DNA of 64,000 nt. Origin: Medicago truncatula. Taxonomy: Eukaryota; Streptophyta; Magnoliopsida; Fabales; Fabaceae. The notes under the pieces are model-generated. The model made no database searches and was not told the DNA's origin. It was given only the letters and a program-made list of their open reading frames with translations. Both the position numbers and the translations under genes were made by a program. Shown here one piece after another: positions 24,022 through 36,703 of the stretch. Numbering within the stretch: position 1 is the first letter of the stretch; each line of letters opens with the position of its first letter. The stretch lies in contig NC_053042.1 of the NCBI RefSeq assembly GCF_003473485.1, forward strand, positions 37,228,762 through 37,292,761, given 5' to 3'.

Positions 24022-25315
24022 GGCTTAATTGCTATTTTAGTCTCTTAACTAGTTGTTTGGTATCGGTTTGGTCCCATAACTAAAAAAATGTCCGTTTTGA
24101 TATTTTAACTTTTGCTCCGTTACTTGTTTTGGTCATTTCCGTTAATTTTATTCAAAAAAACGTTAGGGTTTACATCATCTTCATCTTCATTCCCCCTTCT
24201 TCATCATCTTCATGCTATCTTCATAAAAAAAAACTCATGAGAAAAATCCAGAATTGACTCACATGAATGTTATTCAAACCCTAACTTTATTTTAATCCTA
24301 AATTCATTTAATTGTTGTGAAAGGGTTAACTCAAATTCAAACCCTCTCTTCCCCTTTTTCTCTTTTTTTTTTTTTTTTGCTCCAATCTAATACTCATATT
24401 CCTCTATTTCACTCTCTGCCAAACACAAAATTATCATCATCTTCGTGTCAAACACAATCCTAGAAAACAACATAAACAATTTCCTTGTTGTGGCAATTTT
24501 TACTGTATCTGGATTTTTGTTTCAGATGTTTGTTCACAAGGGACAATACTTCAACATGTTCACCTCACTCTTCCCAATTCTGGATCTGCTGAATCAAATC
24601 AGCCTAAAGGACAACAACAACGAGAAAATCACACCTATAGTTATGGATCTGCTGAACTGTCTCTCCTTTTAAATTTTCGAAGAATTTTTTTTGGGGAAAT
24701 TGATGAATGGGTCTGAGATTTGTGTTTTTTAGCTACCATTTATTAATTTTGTTCTTGGTTTTGAATAATATGAAAGAAAGTTTGAAAGTTTGGGATTATT
24801 GTGAAATGGATCTGAAATTGCTGTTGTTGCAAAAATTGTTTGTTGTTGTTGCAAAAGCTTTGGATTTTCTTTTATGGGTTTTATGGGTTATTTCATGAGG
24901 ATGAAGATGTTTTATGAGGTCTTTTTGTATGAGAGGATGATCATGATGCTGAAATTGTTGTTGCTTGATGTTGTTGCTACTATTATTTGATTTTGTTGTT
25001 GTTGTATGAGAAGATTTATGGGTTACTTCATGATGATGATGATGATGCCAAAATTGTTGTTGTTGATGCTTAATTTAGTTGATGCTATTGTTGTTGTTCT
25101 TCCTATTATTTTTTCAGAAATGGTTGAAGGAGATGAAGGATTGAGATGGAAAAGATGAAGAAAATAAACCTTAACGTTTTTTTTAATAAAATTAACGGAA
25201 ATGACCAAAAGATGTAACGGAGCAAAAATTAAAATACCAAAACGGACATTTTTTTAATTATGGGACCAAACTGATACCAAAAAATTAGTTAAGGGACTAA
25301 AATAGCAATTAAACC
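24022..25315. mobile_element. Non-autonomous Mutator-like element (1,294 bp)
   Basis: Inverted terminal repeats of roughly 150 bases: the left begins GGCTTAATTGCTATTTTAGT and the right, read inverted, begins GGTTTAATTGCTATTTTAGT. They stay alignable through the ACGTTAGGGTTTA / ACGTTAAGGTTTA motif. The flanks carry a perfect 9-base duplication TTAAAAGTA (24013-24021 and 25316-25324). Nine bases and long inverted ends are the hallmarks of the Mutator superfamily. The interior has no transposase. It holds T/C-rich and (TTG)n-rich sequence and a 75-codon frame (24445-24669) that I do not recognise, possibly captured host sequence. Confidence 0.9.
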
Positions 25316-25324
25316 TTAAAAGTA

Positions 25325-26440
25325 AAAACATCATATAAAACACTCAAAGTTAATAGCGTTGAGATGTCATAGAAGGCCAAAAATAATCAGAGTAGAGAAC
25401 ACTTATCTCTATTAAAAGTGTTTCGATTTCACTCCTAAAAGTTAGCTTAATACACAAGGGTGTGCATCATGAGCCTAGTTCCAATTTCCACTTTTGCTGG
25501 CAAAATCCGACTCTTAAACCATGTTAAATGTGTTGGGATTTCACTTTCAAAAATTAGTTCATAAAATGAGAATGTCCAAACACATATATACACTACACAG
25601 CCGAAAAACTTTAGGAAAATGGGGACTCGAATGCAACTTCATTAAACTCAAGGGGGTTAATTCTAGTAATTAAGGAAGAGTGATCCCTAATGTGATGATC
25701 CCAGCTCTCCTCATAACCAACACTTTGACAAATAGTATGCAAACTAGCTTCAACAGAATCATGTCACACTTGCACTTCCACTCTAAAGGGAGGTAAGTTA
25801 TAAACTTAGGGAATGTAATCATACTACAAACCAATCATTAGCTTAGTCAAAAAGAAAATAAGAATCACTAAATTTTTTGCTTGCACGATGTGCATTCATA
25901 GTAATATTGGTCAAAGGCTACATTAATGGCATTGTTCAAAGTGTGGTGGGACTGTAGGTACTACTAGTAAAACAGGTAATTATTAGTGAAAAATAACATA
26001 GGATAAAACAGGTACAACAAAACAAGTTGAACAACTATGGTCCTGGTCGAGATAAAAAAGGAAATTGTACGGTTAACGTTTGTTAAGGATTCAAAAAAGA
26101 AAATAGTAGTTGATAAATTTTATGTGAAAAAAAAAAATCATCTTTAAAGTTTCAATGTGTTAAATATATAATTACTAAAAAGTTTCATTTAAACTCTTTA
26201 ACAAATATTCTAAGACATTTGTTAGCATTTTTTAAAAGGAAATTGAGAGCATGTTCATACAAAATATAATAATGAAATGTGAAGGAAAGGATGATGGGTC
26301 GTCAAGGAAACACGACGAAATTGGTTACTTCCTGTTTTCGGAATACAAGTTAGCATAAATATATACAAAAGTAGTACTAAATAAATCCTATCCCAAAAAT
26401 AAAATATGAAGATCTCTCGTCTTAAATGTGTATACTTATT
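25325..26440. other. No gene recognised
   Basis: No frame longer than about 60 codons and no transposon ends that I can pair. The stretch between the Mutator-like element and the inverted array appears to be plain intergenic sequence. Confidence 0.4.
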
Positions 26441-26446
26441 CCTTAA

Positions 26447-28400
26447 GGCTTTGTTTGCGAGTTGGGTTTTGGAGGGGAAGGAAAGACTTATGGAGTAGTA
26501 AACTCTTGTTTGCGAGTTATAAAAAAAAACAAGGGAAAGGTTTTGGGGGTTTTGAAAGGCTTCATTTGTCCAATTTTAAAGTTTCCCCAAATTGACAATT
26601 TTGCCTTCATAATAATTCAAAATTCCAATTTTAGACATTACTGAATTATTACAATCTTTTTCAAAAACAATTTATTTATACAAAACAACTCATTACGACC
26701 TCATTTTCAAAAACCGCTTATTCGAAACAACTTATTTATACAAAACAGCTTATTACGACCTCTTTTTCAAAAACAACTTATTTATACAAAACAGCTTATT
26801 ACGACCTCTTTTTTAAAAACAGCTTATTCAAAACAACTTATTTATTTAAAACAGCTTATTGATGCAAAACAGCTTATTACAACCTCTTTTAAAAAAAAAG
26901 ACTTATTCAAAACAACTTATTGATGCAAAACAGCTTATTACGACCTCATTTTCAAAAACTGCTTATTCAAAATAGCTTATTTATGCAAAACGGCTTCATA
27001 CGACCTCTTTTCAAAAAATAACTTATTCGAAACAGCTTATTGATGCAACACATCTTACTGCAACCTCTTTTCAAAAACCAACTTATTCAAAACAGCTTAT
27101 TGATGCAAAACAGCTTATTACATCCTCATTTTCAAAAACAACTTATTTATGCAAAAAAGCTTATTACAACCTCTTTTCAAAAAACAACTTATTCAAAACA
27201 ACTTATTGATGCCAAACAGCTTATTACGACCTCTTTTTCGAAAACAAATTATTTAAAACAACTTATTTATGCAAAACAGCTTATTACGACCTCTTTTCGA
27301 AAACAACTTATTCAAAACATATCGTAATAAGTTGTTTTGCATAAATAAGTTGTTTTGAATAAGATGTTTTGGATAAATTAGTTGTTTTTGAAAAAGAAAT
27401 CGTATTAAGCTGTTTTAAATAAGCTGTTTTTGAAAAAGAGATCTTAATAAGTTGTTTTGTATAAATAAGTTTTTTTTGAAAAGAGATCGTAATAAGCTGT
27501 TTTGGATAAATAAGCTGTTTTGAATAAGTTGTTTTTGAAAAAGAGATCATATCAAGCAGTTTTGCATTAATAAGCTGTTTTTGAAAAAGATATCGTAATA
27601 AGCTGTTTTGCATAAATAAGCTGTTTTTTGAAAAGAGGTCGTAATAAGTTGTTTTGCATAAATAAACTATTTTGAATAAGTTGTTTTTGGAAACGAGGTC
27701 GTAATAAGCTGTTTTGAATAAACTGTTTTTGAAAAAGATGTCGTAATAAGCTGTTTTGCATAAATAAGTTGTTTTGAATAAGTTGTTTTTTGAAAAGAGG
27801 TCGTAATTAGCTGTTTTGTATAAATAAGCTGTTTTGAATAAGCTATTTTTGAAAAAGATGTCGTAATAAGCTATTTTGCATAAATAAGCTGTTTTGAATA
27901 AGCTATTTTTGAAAATGATGTCGTAATAAGCTGTTTTGCATAAATAAGCTCTTTTGAATAAGTTGTTTTTTTTAAAAGAGGTTGTAATAAGCTGTTTTGA
28001 ATAAGCTGTTTTTGAAAATGAGGTCGTAATAAGCTATTTTGCAGAAATAAGCTGTTTTGAATAAGTTGTTTTTGAAAATGATGTTGTAATAAGCTGTTTT
28101 GTATAAATAAGTTGTTTTGAATAAGCGGTTTTTGAAAAAGATGTCTTAATAAGTTGTTTTGCATAAATAAGCTGTTTTTGAAAAAATAGATCGTAATAAG
28201 TTGTTTTGCATAAATAAGCTGTTTTGAATAAGTTGTTTTTTAAAAAAAAAAGATCGTAATAATTTGTTTTTCATCAGATAAGCTAGTTTTTAAAAAGAGA
28301 CCATAATAAGTGATTGTAATAAGTTTTTTTTATTCTATAAATAATTTGTTTTTCATGAGATAAGCTCTTTTGAATAAATTTGAAGATAAATTACAAAGTA
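26447..28400. mobile_element. Giant inverted array of a ~60-bp repeat (fold-back type)
   Basis: From about 26645 to 27318 a unit of the form ACAGCTTATTACGACCTC, TTTTCAAAAACAGCTTATTC, AAAACAACTTATTTATGC recurs, with CGACCTC-like marks at 26697, 26757, 26803, 26941, 27001, 27061, 27121 and onward, mostly 60 bases apart. At about 27320 the orientation flips, and the reverse complement (GAGGTCGTAATAAGCTGTTT...) continues to about 28380 with similar period. Smaller 14-16-base subunits (AACAGCTTATT) make up each unit. The left flank carries TGTTTGCGAGTT twice (26453, 26507), the terminus of the MITE family seen at 16367. The 28380-28480 side has a weak inverted match (CCTAAGGAAT against ATTCCTTAAGG). 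Open frames on both arms are an accident of the repeat lacking stops, not genes. Confidence 0.8.
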
Positions 28401-28647
28401 TAACACAATATATTAATTTTAAGAGAAAAAAATGGTAAAATAGTAAAATTATACAAGAAGCCTAAGGAATCTGGTATACAAGAAATCTCCAATCACTTCA
28501 AGCTAATAACAATTTATTGGTATTTTTTTTAAGGGAATAAATTATTGGTATTGTACACAATTCATGATTATGCTCCCTGAGGATGTATATGTTTGTCGTT
28601 GGAAAGAAAGTTTGTAACGAGTGTTCCAATCCGAGTCCAATCAATTA

Positions 28648-28940
28648 CTACCTCCGTCTCTAAATATAAGATTCTTTTGAGAATTTTTTTTGTCTCTTAT
28701 TATAAGACCTCTTTGTTATTTCCAAGTGCATTAATTAATTTTTCACCATCATACCCCTATTTATTTTGTATATTTTTTTTCAATCAACATCAAATATTAT
28801 ATTGAAAACATAAATTAACTCTCTCTTAAGGATAAAATTGTAAAACCAATAGTAATTACCAACAAATTTATTATCACTATCAATTTTCTTAATTCTCGTT
28901 ATTTTTTTTTAAAGGATCCTATAATTAAGGACGGAGGTAG
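28648..28940. mobile_element. Stowaway-like MITE (293 bp)
   Basis: The ends CTACCTCCGTCTCTAAATAT and, inverted, CTACCTCCGTCCTTAATTAT are flanked by TA on each side. Inner sequence is AT-rich with no frame. Confidence 0.8.
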
Positions 28941-28944
28941 TATT

Positions 28945-30840
28945 TGAAATCAAAACTCAAAAGACAATAGCATCATATTAGGTTTAAGTGGTACTAGTAA
29001 ATGGCTCTATTTGAAGACATGAACTTGGCTGATGTTTGATCTATATGAATATGATAAAGTATTAGAGAGTTTCTTTTCCCACTATCCAAGCTTCTTGCGT
29101 AGGATTTTAAAATCCAAGAGATGAAGGGCTTATGGAGGTTTTTTTTATAATGTTTTTACATTTTATAGATTATATAATCCGAAATAACGTAAGGCACATA
29201 AAAAGTTTGAAAAAGAAACTCTTATATTTTAACTTGTATTTAAGGTGATGTCAAAGAATGTCATATGAGTATTGGTTAAGCATCTAAAATAAATAAATTT
29301 TTATAGATAAGTAGTGTAATTATTACTCGATCAAAAGTAACATTTTCTATTTGTAGATTCCCTAACCATGTTTCGGATAAACCTAATCAATATTTGTTTA
29401 CTCTTTTTTTTCTTGCTTATTTAAATCCGGAGTTCCAATTAACCCAAATTACTCTAGAGACTAATTTCTCTTGAGATATTATGGGTGAAAACTAAAAAAA
29501 CACTTGAAAGCCTACGTTGTTAGCTACAATAGAAGTAATACTGAAAAAAAGTAAGATTGCAATTGATGGCTATGGTGATTGAAATCATGGTCTGATCATT
29601 GAATGTGATTGATGACTCTGATAGAGTTGAGCATACCATGATTTGGCATAACTTGGTTGAGTCAAGTGGCCATGATCACATTCTTGAATCTTATATTAGT
29701 CAACCAAGCCATAAAATGGTCATTAGCTTTTATGTACTTGTTTGAATTTTTCAAAATTTGTAACAAACTAATTAAATTATAGCAGAATATATGGTTATTT
29801 TCATACATTTAAAATAATTATAAATTATTTACATACAGGGAAGAGAGAGAAAGAGAGAGAGGGAGGGAGAGAGAGACCAAAAACACCTTGAACGATAGTG
29901 CAACGGTAGGGGACTACTGAAATTTGAATGTAAGAAACCCTAGTTTTTCTTCTTATCTTTACCTGTTTCTTATCCCATTATGTAGGTGTTTATATTTGGT
30001 TAGGGATGATGAACCTTTGTTAGATTCTTGTGTAAGTATGACTCACATTGCTTCAATACTAGTTTTATTCATGCTTATTGAGTAATTACTTCTATGTTTA
30101 ATGCTTTTCATTGATTGACTATCTTTAAATTTAATGTAGATTCAATCTCACAATTGGAATACGAAGTTGATTGCCATGCTCGTGATGATCCTAGGGATAG
30201 GACTTCGTGATTGTGTGTTCACAATTGGAATACGAAGTTGATTGCAGTGCTCGTGATGATCCTAGGCCCTAGGGATAGGACATCATGATTGTGTGTTCAT
30301 ATGAACTTTCACACTTATGCTTGGTTGAATTAGAATGACCTAAGGAATTAATGATCTTATAGTATGTTTGGAAACCCGATGACTTGCAACTGGCCGCGTG
30401 GTCACTTGATGCTGCATAAGGTAGCTTTTGGTCTACCATGGATTTTCACCTGAAAAAAACTTACCAAACATATGCTGTTTTATCCAGAATAGAGAATTTT
30501 AGTAGCCTTCCCCTTAATAGCAAAATATTGCAAGAATGAAGCATAATTATTCTGTTCACTGAACAAAATTATTTTCCAATAACTTCAAACAATGTGACCT
30601 TGAAGTTGAGGCAGACAGACAAATGCTTAAAATAGCTCCTATGAGCAATAGAATTTCCTTTTTACAAATAAGTTGAGATAAATTACAAATAAACATTTTC
30701 ACATATCAAACACTGCACACAGAAGAAAGTGCTTATAAGTTAAAGGAAATAAATTGAACACCCTTTGGAAAGTTGGAAGGAACAATACTTCTATTCCCCA
30801 GAAACTCATAAATTAGAAGTGAAAAACTAATCTCATTGAA
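28945..30840. other. Intergenic; GA repeat and a 73-bp tandem duplication
   Basis: No coding frame seen. It holds a (GA)n-rich tract at 29841-29876 and the tandem duplication listed separately. The last few hundred bases are probably the 3' side of the WDL gene. Confidence 0.4.
30148..30299. repeat. Tandem duplication, 73-79-bp unit
   Basis: The block CACAATTGGAATACGAAGTTG ... GATAGGACTTCGTGATTGTGTGTT is repeated at once. The second copy carries a 6-base insertion (CCCTAG duplicated next to CCTAGG). Confidence 0.85.
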
Positions 30841-30844
30841 GATG

Positions 30845-32781
30845 TTACTGGCTGCTGATCTCTATGCCCGCTTGTCCATTCGCTTTGATCATATTAATTT
30901 CTTCAATTAATTTGGTGTGCTCGGTCTCGTTTTCGGTCTTACTCATGAGACCATCCAAGCCACTGCCGTTAGTCACATCACTCAAGTTACAGTTGTTGGT
31001 GTTTGATGTGCGATGCTTTCTCTGAGCAGCCGCTCCTTTTTCTTTGACCCCTTCAGATGAATAAACTGCACCGCTGTTGCTCTTTCGCCGGCCCAGCTTT
31101 GGAGATTTTGCACGTGTGGGTGGTAGCTGGCCATACATGTTAACTTTGTCATTAACACAAGTTGAAGAACATAACTTAATCATAAAGTGTTGTTTTTAAG
31201 TTACTGTAGACGAAACTTCACTGTATAGACTGAACTTCGTACATGATACTGTTATAAAGGTCTATTTGAATTGAATGATTTGAATTTATCTATTGACAAA
31301 AGCACTTGTGAGACTGTTTATGAAAACAGCTTAACGCTGATTGAAAAATAGTTTAACTTCATTTTATCTTTTGGTATAGAAATAGCTTATACATAAACAC
31401 CTATATGATAACCACTTAATTAAGTTGTTTATCTCAACAGTGCATAAGTTTAAGTACAAGACCATTACATACCTTCTTCAAGTCAACCTTAGGTGGAGGC
31501 CCCTCATGGTAAAAGCTTGGCATAGGGCTTGCTTTAAACTTTAAACTCCTCCTCAACTGTTTGATGGCTTCCTCTTTCTCTTCCTTGATCGTTGAACAAA
31601 TTAGAGTGAGAAAACTAGAAGAAAAGAAGTAACAAAACGACAATGTAATTCATGGTTCCTGAGATAATGAAGAAATCTCTTTGTACCTTGCTCCTTGCTT
31701 CATTTTGATTCTTCTCAGCTTCCATTGCTTGTTGCTTTTCCTCTAATTTTGAATAAAACTATAACACAAATAAAAGGGGATGCACTGATCAATTTGGGAA
31801 GAAAACCCTATTGAAACAAAGCTACTTAATCAACAAAATTTACCTCCTTTCTTCTTTGTGCGCGTTCAGTCGACCGAAAGCTTGGAGCAGAAGCAACAGT
31901 TGCCCTGGACTTGAACGACTTCACAGAAGTTGCGGTTCTTTACATGGTCAAGGAGCAAAATCAATTTCAAATTATAAGATAAAGTAAAAAAAAAAAAATA
32001 TTGCTAGAATGAGAAGAGATTTTGACACCCTTCGACTATAAGGTTTATAAGAGTATACCCAGAAGCAACTGAACATGAATCATCCTCATCAGAATGTTTC
32101 TTGTTATCAGGTTTCAACGGTTTCCTTGGAACTAAAGGAGTCTTCAACTGCAAGGCACAAACAGTCAAAACAAAAGTTTCGAAACTGACTCTGAGTACAT
32201 AATAATAAATTAACCATAAACAATTCAGCAATAGATTAGACAATGAAGAGGGAAGCAAATTCAAAATCGACATATACCTGATTCTGTTTAAGCGTATTGG
32301 AAGACAGAACATTCTTTTTATTTACAGATTTTCTTCCGTGACCGCCCTTGTTATCTTCTTCAAAAGTAGGACGAGTTAGAATTGTAGCACGCCTTTCAGT
32401 TGCTAGGGAAAATGGTCGCGGAACTGTAGGCTTCACAGTATCTCGTGGCTTGTGATTACCCCTTGTTTTGTGCGGTTTCGAACTTTTCGCATTGAGAACA
32501 CCCTCAAAATCTGGTGTTAACTTCTCCTCACTTTTTCTGATGTTAGATACGTCGGGGGCCTTAACAGAAACTTCTGTTGTACATTCCTTCACCTCGTATT
32601 CCTTTGTGCTCTCTTCTGAACTATGATGTTCAGTAGTCTCATTGATATGCTCATAAGACTCTGTCATATTGTGATTATCAGTTCCGGTTTCGTGACCTGA
32701 ATCTTGTGAAATGCCATCGGAATAGACTACGACACGATCTGGCTCCTTGATGATACAAATATCTGAATCTTCTATTCCCAT
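30845..32781 (-). CDS. WDL3: WAVE-DAMPENED2-like TPX2-domain microtubule protein
   Basis: Six coding exons join in frame: 32278-32781, 32059-32147, 31844-31937, 31687-31758, 31473-31583 and 30845-31126, giving 383 residues. The N-terminal 170 residues are acidic and low in order. The TPX2 (KLEEK) domain spans about residues 199-295, with [46 protein letters not shown] and [19 protein letters not shown] proteins bind and bundle cortical microtubules and affect anisotropic growth. The symbol is assigned because the Arabidopsis neighbour of XRCC4 is, as I recall, the WDL3 gene (At3g23090); another WDL member is possible. A 5' UTR exon near 33758-33880 and a ~970-base 5' UTR intron are likely (acceptor just before 32785). 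The ATG lies four bases after that acceptor. Confidence 0.88.
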
Positions 32782-33908
32782 TGCACTATATAACAAAGAA
32801 ATGTCAGAACAAAAGAAATTGAATTGTTAACTGAATGTACAATCTTTCACATAAAAGCTATATAGTTAAATTGTTTCACAAAATCTTTCTATAGAAAAAC
32901 AAAATCAATTATCTTACATAGGTACAGATTCAAGGTTGAAATAGAAATCAAAGAAAGCTTCCAAAGGGTTTTACTCAAGTGATTTTATGAAATGGACTGT
33001 ATAAGTTCTATTGTTGAAATAATCTTTCAGAAATGGAACATTACATATACAACACTATCATAGATATATAAACACTCTTGCACCAAGCATGCCCAAACGT
33101 GTATATAAATTCAATTATTTAATAAACCCTAGAAGATAAGAGAATATTCTTTAGAAATCATAATAGTTGCTTTCAACTAAAAAGTGGAACCATGGGGCCA
33201 AAGATTGATTAAAAAACCTAAGTAATGAGCAGGACAAATTCCAAAAGTATTGAAGTTGTTAGCATATGTGAATTATTTAACATATAAAATTTAAAACCAA
33301 ATTGTCTACCTAACTAAGTTAAGAAAAACTAAAACACAGAAAAGGAAAGTAATCAAATTGGTTGGCAAGCATCTTCAATCAATGATTAAAACTCTAATAA
33401 TTCAAAATTAACAACTCAACAATATGATTATCCGACAAGGTATCATACACTAGACAAAAACAAATAGATTAGTAAATTAATAATTAAGCATAAGCAAGGA
33501 GAAGAAGAAACATATACTAAGTGGTTGGTTTAAAGAAATTATCTTTTCATAATGTACACATTATTACAATATTTTTTTTCTAACACTGGATCCAACCATG
33601 CAAGAACCATTTGTTAAAAAAACAAAAAAAGTACCAAACAGAACCTGTTTAACAAACATCAACAATAGTAACAAATGAACATGTTAGATCTTAGAAGGAA
33701 AGAAAAAAGTGGATTTTGATGCATGAAAATGTAAAGGGTGGTTGAGAAAGACTCACATTTAGAGTTTTGGATCTGGAAATGAAGTAATAATAATAATGGA
33801 AGTGACTGTGTTGTTGAGTTTGAGTTATTATTATGATGAGTTTGTAAATTACTAGGAGTTTGTGTTTTGTTTTGTTCTGTACTTTTGTTTTGTTTTCATG
33901 CTGTGGTT

Positions 33909-33916
33909 TTTATATA
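33909..33916 (-). promoter_or_regulatory. TATA box for the WDL gene
   Basis: Minus-strand TATATAAA about 30 bases before the inferred 5' UTR exon. It is the only good TATA-like motif in the correct place upstream of the WDL 5' leader. Confidence 0.5.
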
Positions 33917-33924
33917 TCACTAGT

Positions 33925-36690
33925 CGTCGGTCACGCGCCGTGACTTTTAATGGTGTTAGATAAGTGTTCCATCTTTCTAGTTTTTGAATTTGAATTTTGA
34001 AAAATTCTACTATGCTATATTGCTATGCACCACTTTTGATTTGAATGAAAGTGTAAACTTTTACAGCTCGCTAATTACTATGGCCTGACCCTTAGAGCAA
34101 TTAGTAGAGACCATTGAAATTTAGGGTCTAACTCATCCTTACAAAACCGGCTTGTAAGGTGAGGTTTACCTCCTCTTTATATACTCTTCTCAAGAGTCTC
34201 ATCTATCTGATGTGGGACTTGGGTTTTCCCAATAGAGATGACATCGATCTTATTTAGTTGAGTAAATGTCATTTTAGTCTCTAACTCTGCAACTCGATGT
34301 CATAAAAGTCTCTGATTCAGAATTAAAGACAAAATAGTTCATGAATGTGCACATACGTTATCACTTTAGTCTCTGACGTTAAATAATTATGTTAAGTGAT
34401 GATGTGACAAAAGTTTTATGCTGACAAGGAGTATGAGGTGTCACAAGTAAGTAGAAGGAGAGCCCTTCTGAGCTTCTACTTTTGAGAATCGTCGTCAATT
34501 ATTATAATAGTGTGTTTGTTATGGTAGTGAACTGACAATGTCACGCGTTGTGTTTTTATCTTCACAAAAGCACGGCAAAAATGGCATTGGGATGTAAGAA
34601 TGTTAGTTTAAACGTGGAACAAAACAATGGCAAAGAGTTTTAAGTAACTTTTAAATACATGTTTGGTTCCCCTTTTAAAATGATCATTGATTCTGAAGTA
34701 TGACTATTCCTTTAGCTTTCTGCAAATCAATTCTACTTTTATCAGACACCGAATAAACATTCAAATTGAATTTTTTATTGTTATTTTCTCTCACTTTGGA
34801 GTAAAAACACACCAGCAAATAATGTATTTTATATGTGTGGGATTTTGTATGTCAAAATAACATCTCTCATATTTAATTGCATGTATGGGTGTTTGCTTTT
34901 CTTTCCCTCTACATCTATTTGAAACTAAAATACTTTATCAAAATGCTTCTTTTGTAGAGCCACCCCTCAATCAGTCATATAACAGCGGGAATCAATATTT
35001 TTCTAATGCAATTAAGTGAGTTAGCTTATTGGCAGTATTAGTTAGGAGAATAAAAAATCAATCAAACAATATTCAAATAAAAAAGTGAGAAAGTTAACAA
35101 GGTCTTGTTGAAAACAGTTTAAAGTTTTTTTTTGTTTTTGTTTTTTTGCAAAGGTGAAGAAATTTAGGTTATAATATACATCAACAAAAAAACTTATTTC
35201 TACTTCTAAATATCATGGTTTCTTTTCAAAAAAATTAAATCAAAATCAAAACAAAAATAAATAAATGGAAGTAGTTATAATCTCATTTAGGACGCAAAGC
35301 ACTAATTAGTAGTGTCGGTTGTCATTATATATACATCCAAACATACTTATCAACTAAGTTGTATTATACAGTGATAAAAAATTGTCTCACTCAATCCAGC
35401 TAAGCACACATATAATTACCTCATAAATTATACTAATTAAGTTAAATTAAATAAAAGCTCAAACCTATTTGCTAAAGACTTCTAGTTCTTGGCTTCAAGT
35501 AAGTGATGACCACAAATCATGATGTCCATATCTTTGCATAAAAGCGATTTAAAGAAAAGACATCCCATCTAAAGCATTGCTTAGACCCAATAATACTTGA
35601 CTGCTCTTTCATAACCCCTTGATAAATGCCCAACACCCTCTAATAATTTTTCTAATCATAAATGTATAATAATAATAATAATTCATTCAAAGTTCATTAC
35701 ATAATCATAATATTACACGTCCATATTTACCATTTATAATAAGGTATTGGTTGTAATATTTGAGTTCTTGAATTAATTTCTCTCCAGTCATTAATAATCA
35801 TTTGCAACTTGTCTAATGTCTAACGTAGATAACAGAACAAAAATTTGAATTTCATGGATGGTATATAGACTTTTTCTTTTTTGCTTTTACCAAACAAAAA
35901 CTCTAAGCCTCAGTCATGCACTAAAAGAAGCAAAGCATTCCTAGAAAGCACATGTAGACGGTATGGGCATATGTTCGTCCCCGCTGATAAATTTGAATTA
36001 CAGTTCTTTTCACTCTTATGTTAAAATATACAATATTCTTCCAAAATACAAAACTAAACGAATGGTTGAAACTCTCAAAATGTTACTAGAAATCAACACT
36101 AGAGTTTGCTGAGTAAGAGGAAATTCATGTGACCAAGTCAAGCTCATCTCTGCAATCCAAATCAGCATTCTGGTACTCAATAGACAAGCAAGATCAAAAC
36201 TGAAAACCTTAAACATGTCAACTTTAATCTTATGCCTAACTTGCTTCTTTTTTCTATGACAAGCCTCTACCATCCTCAATTTCATTCTCCTTTAAAAGGG
36301 AAATTTCATCTGCCAAACTAAAATATATGCATTTTTCTTCTTAATTTATAACTAATTTTTTGATTGAATTCAGCTATTATAGCTATTTGAATCATACCTA
36401 AGATTTTGAATGCAACGTATGGATAATTGACAAAGGTAAGGTGTCTTTTCCCTCCATACACAGTGGTCCAACTACAAGGATGTATTAACACCCTTATGGT
36501 TATATACTTAGGTTACATTTGTACTCCTCTAAAAATGTTCTTTTTAGGCACATTTTTCACATTAGATGGTTTATCAAATCATGCACCTTAGACAAAAGGG
36601 TTTATCTAAAATTTGAAATTTATTTAATTACTAAGTTGTAACAGAAATAAATCACATGTCCTTGTTCTACAATGATAGTCAACACAAGTA
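33925..36690. other. Intergenic; no gene recognised
   Basis: No convincing coding frame; the 89-codon minus frame at 36016-36285 has no domain and poor codon bias. Bases 34128-34235 (GTCTAACTCATCC, ACAAAACCGGCTTGTAAGG, GATGTGGGACTTGGG) resemble a dispersed repeat I recall from legume genomes. Bases 34262-34390 contain CATTTTAGTCTCTAAC-type sequence like a single Mutator-MITE end. Confidence 0.4.
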
Positions 36691-36703
36691 ATTACATAAG
36701 ATA

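Noticed and set aside
27040-28164. Several 60-100-codon frames on both strands with QLITTSF / KQLIYAKQ-type repeats
   Set aside because: They are translations of the 60-bp inverted repeat units, which lack stops in several frames. There is no start context, domain or codon bias.
26645-28380. Regularly spaced repeats suggesting a CRISPR-like array
   Set aside because: The units are contiguous without unique spacers, the orientation flips midway and the genome is eukaryotic.
36016-36285. 89-codon minus-strand frame between WDL and UAH
   Set aside because: No domain, no splice partners and codon use unlike the neighbouring genes.
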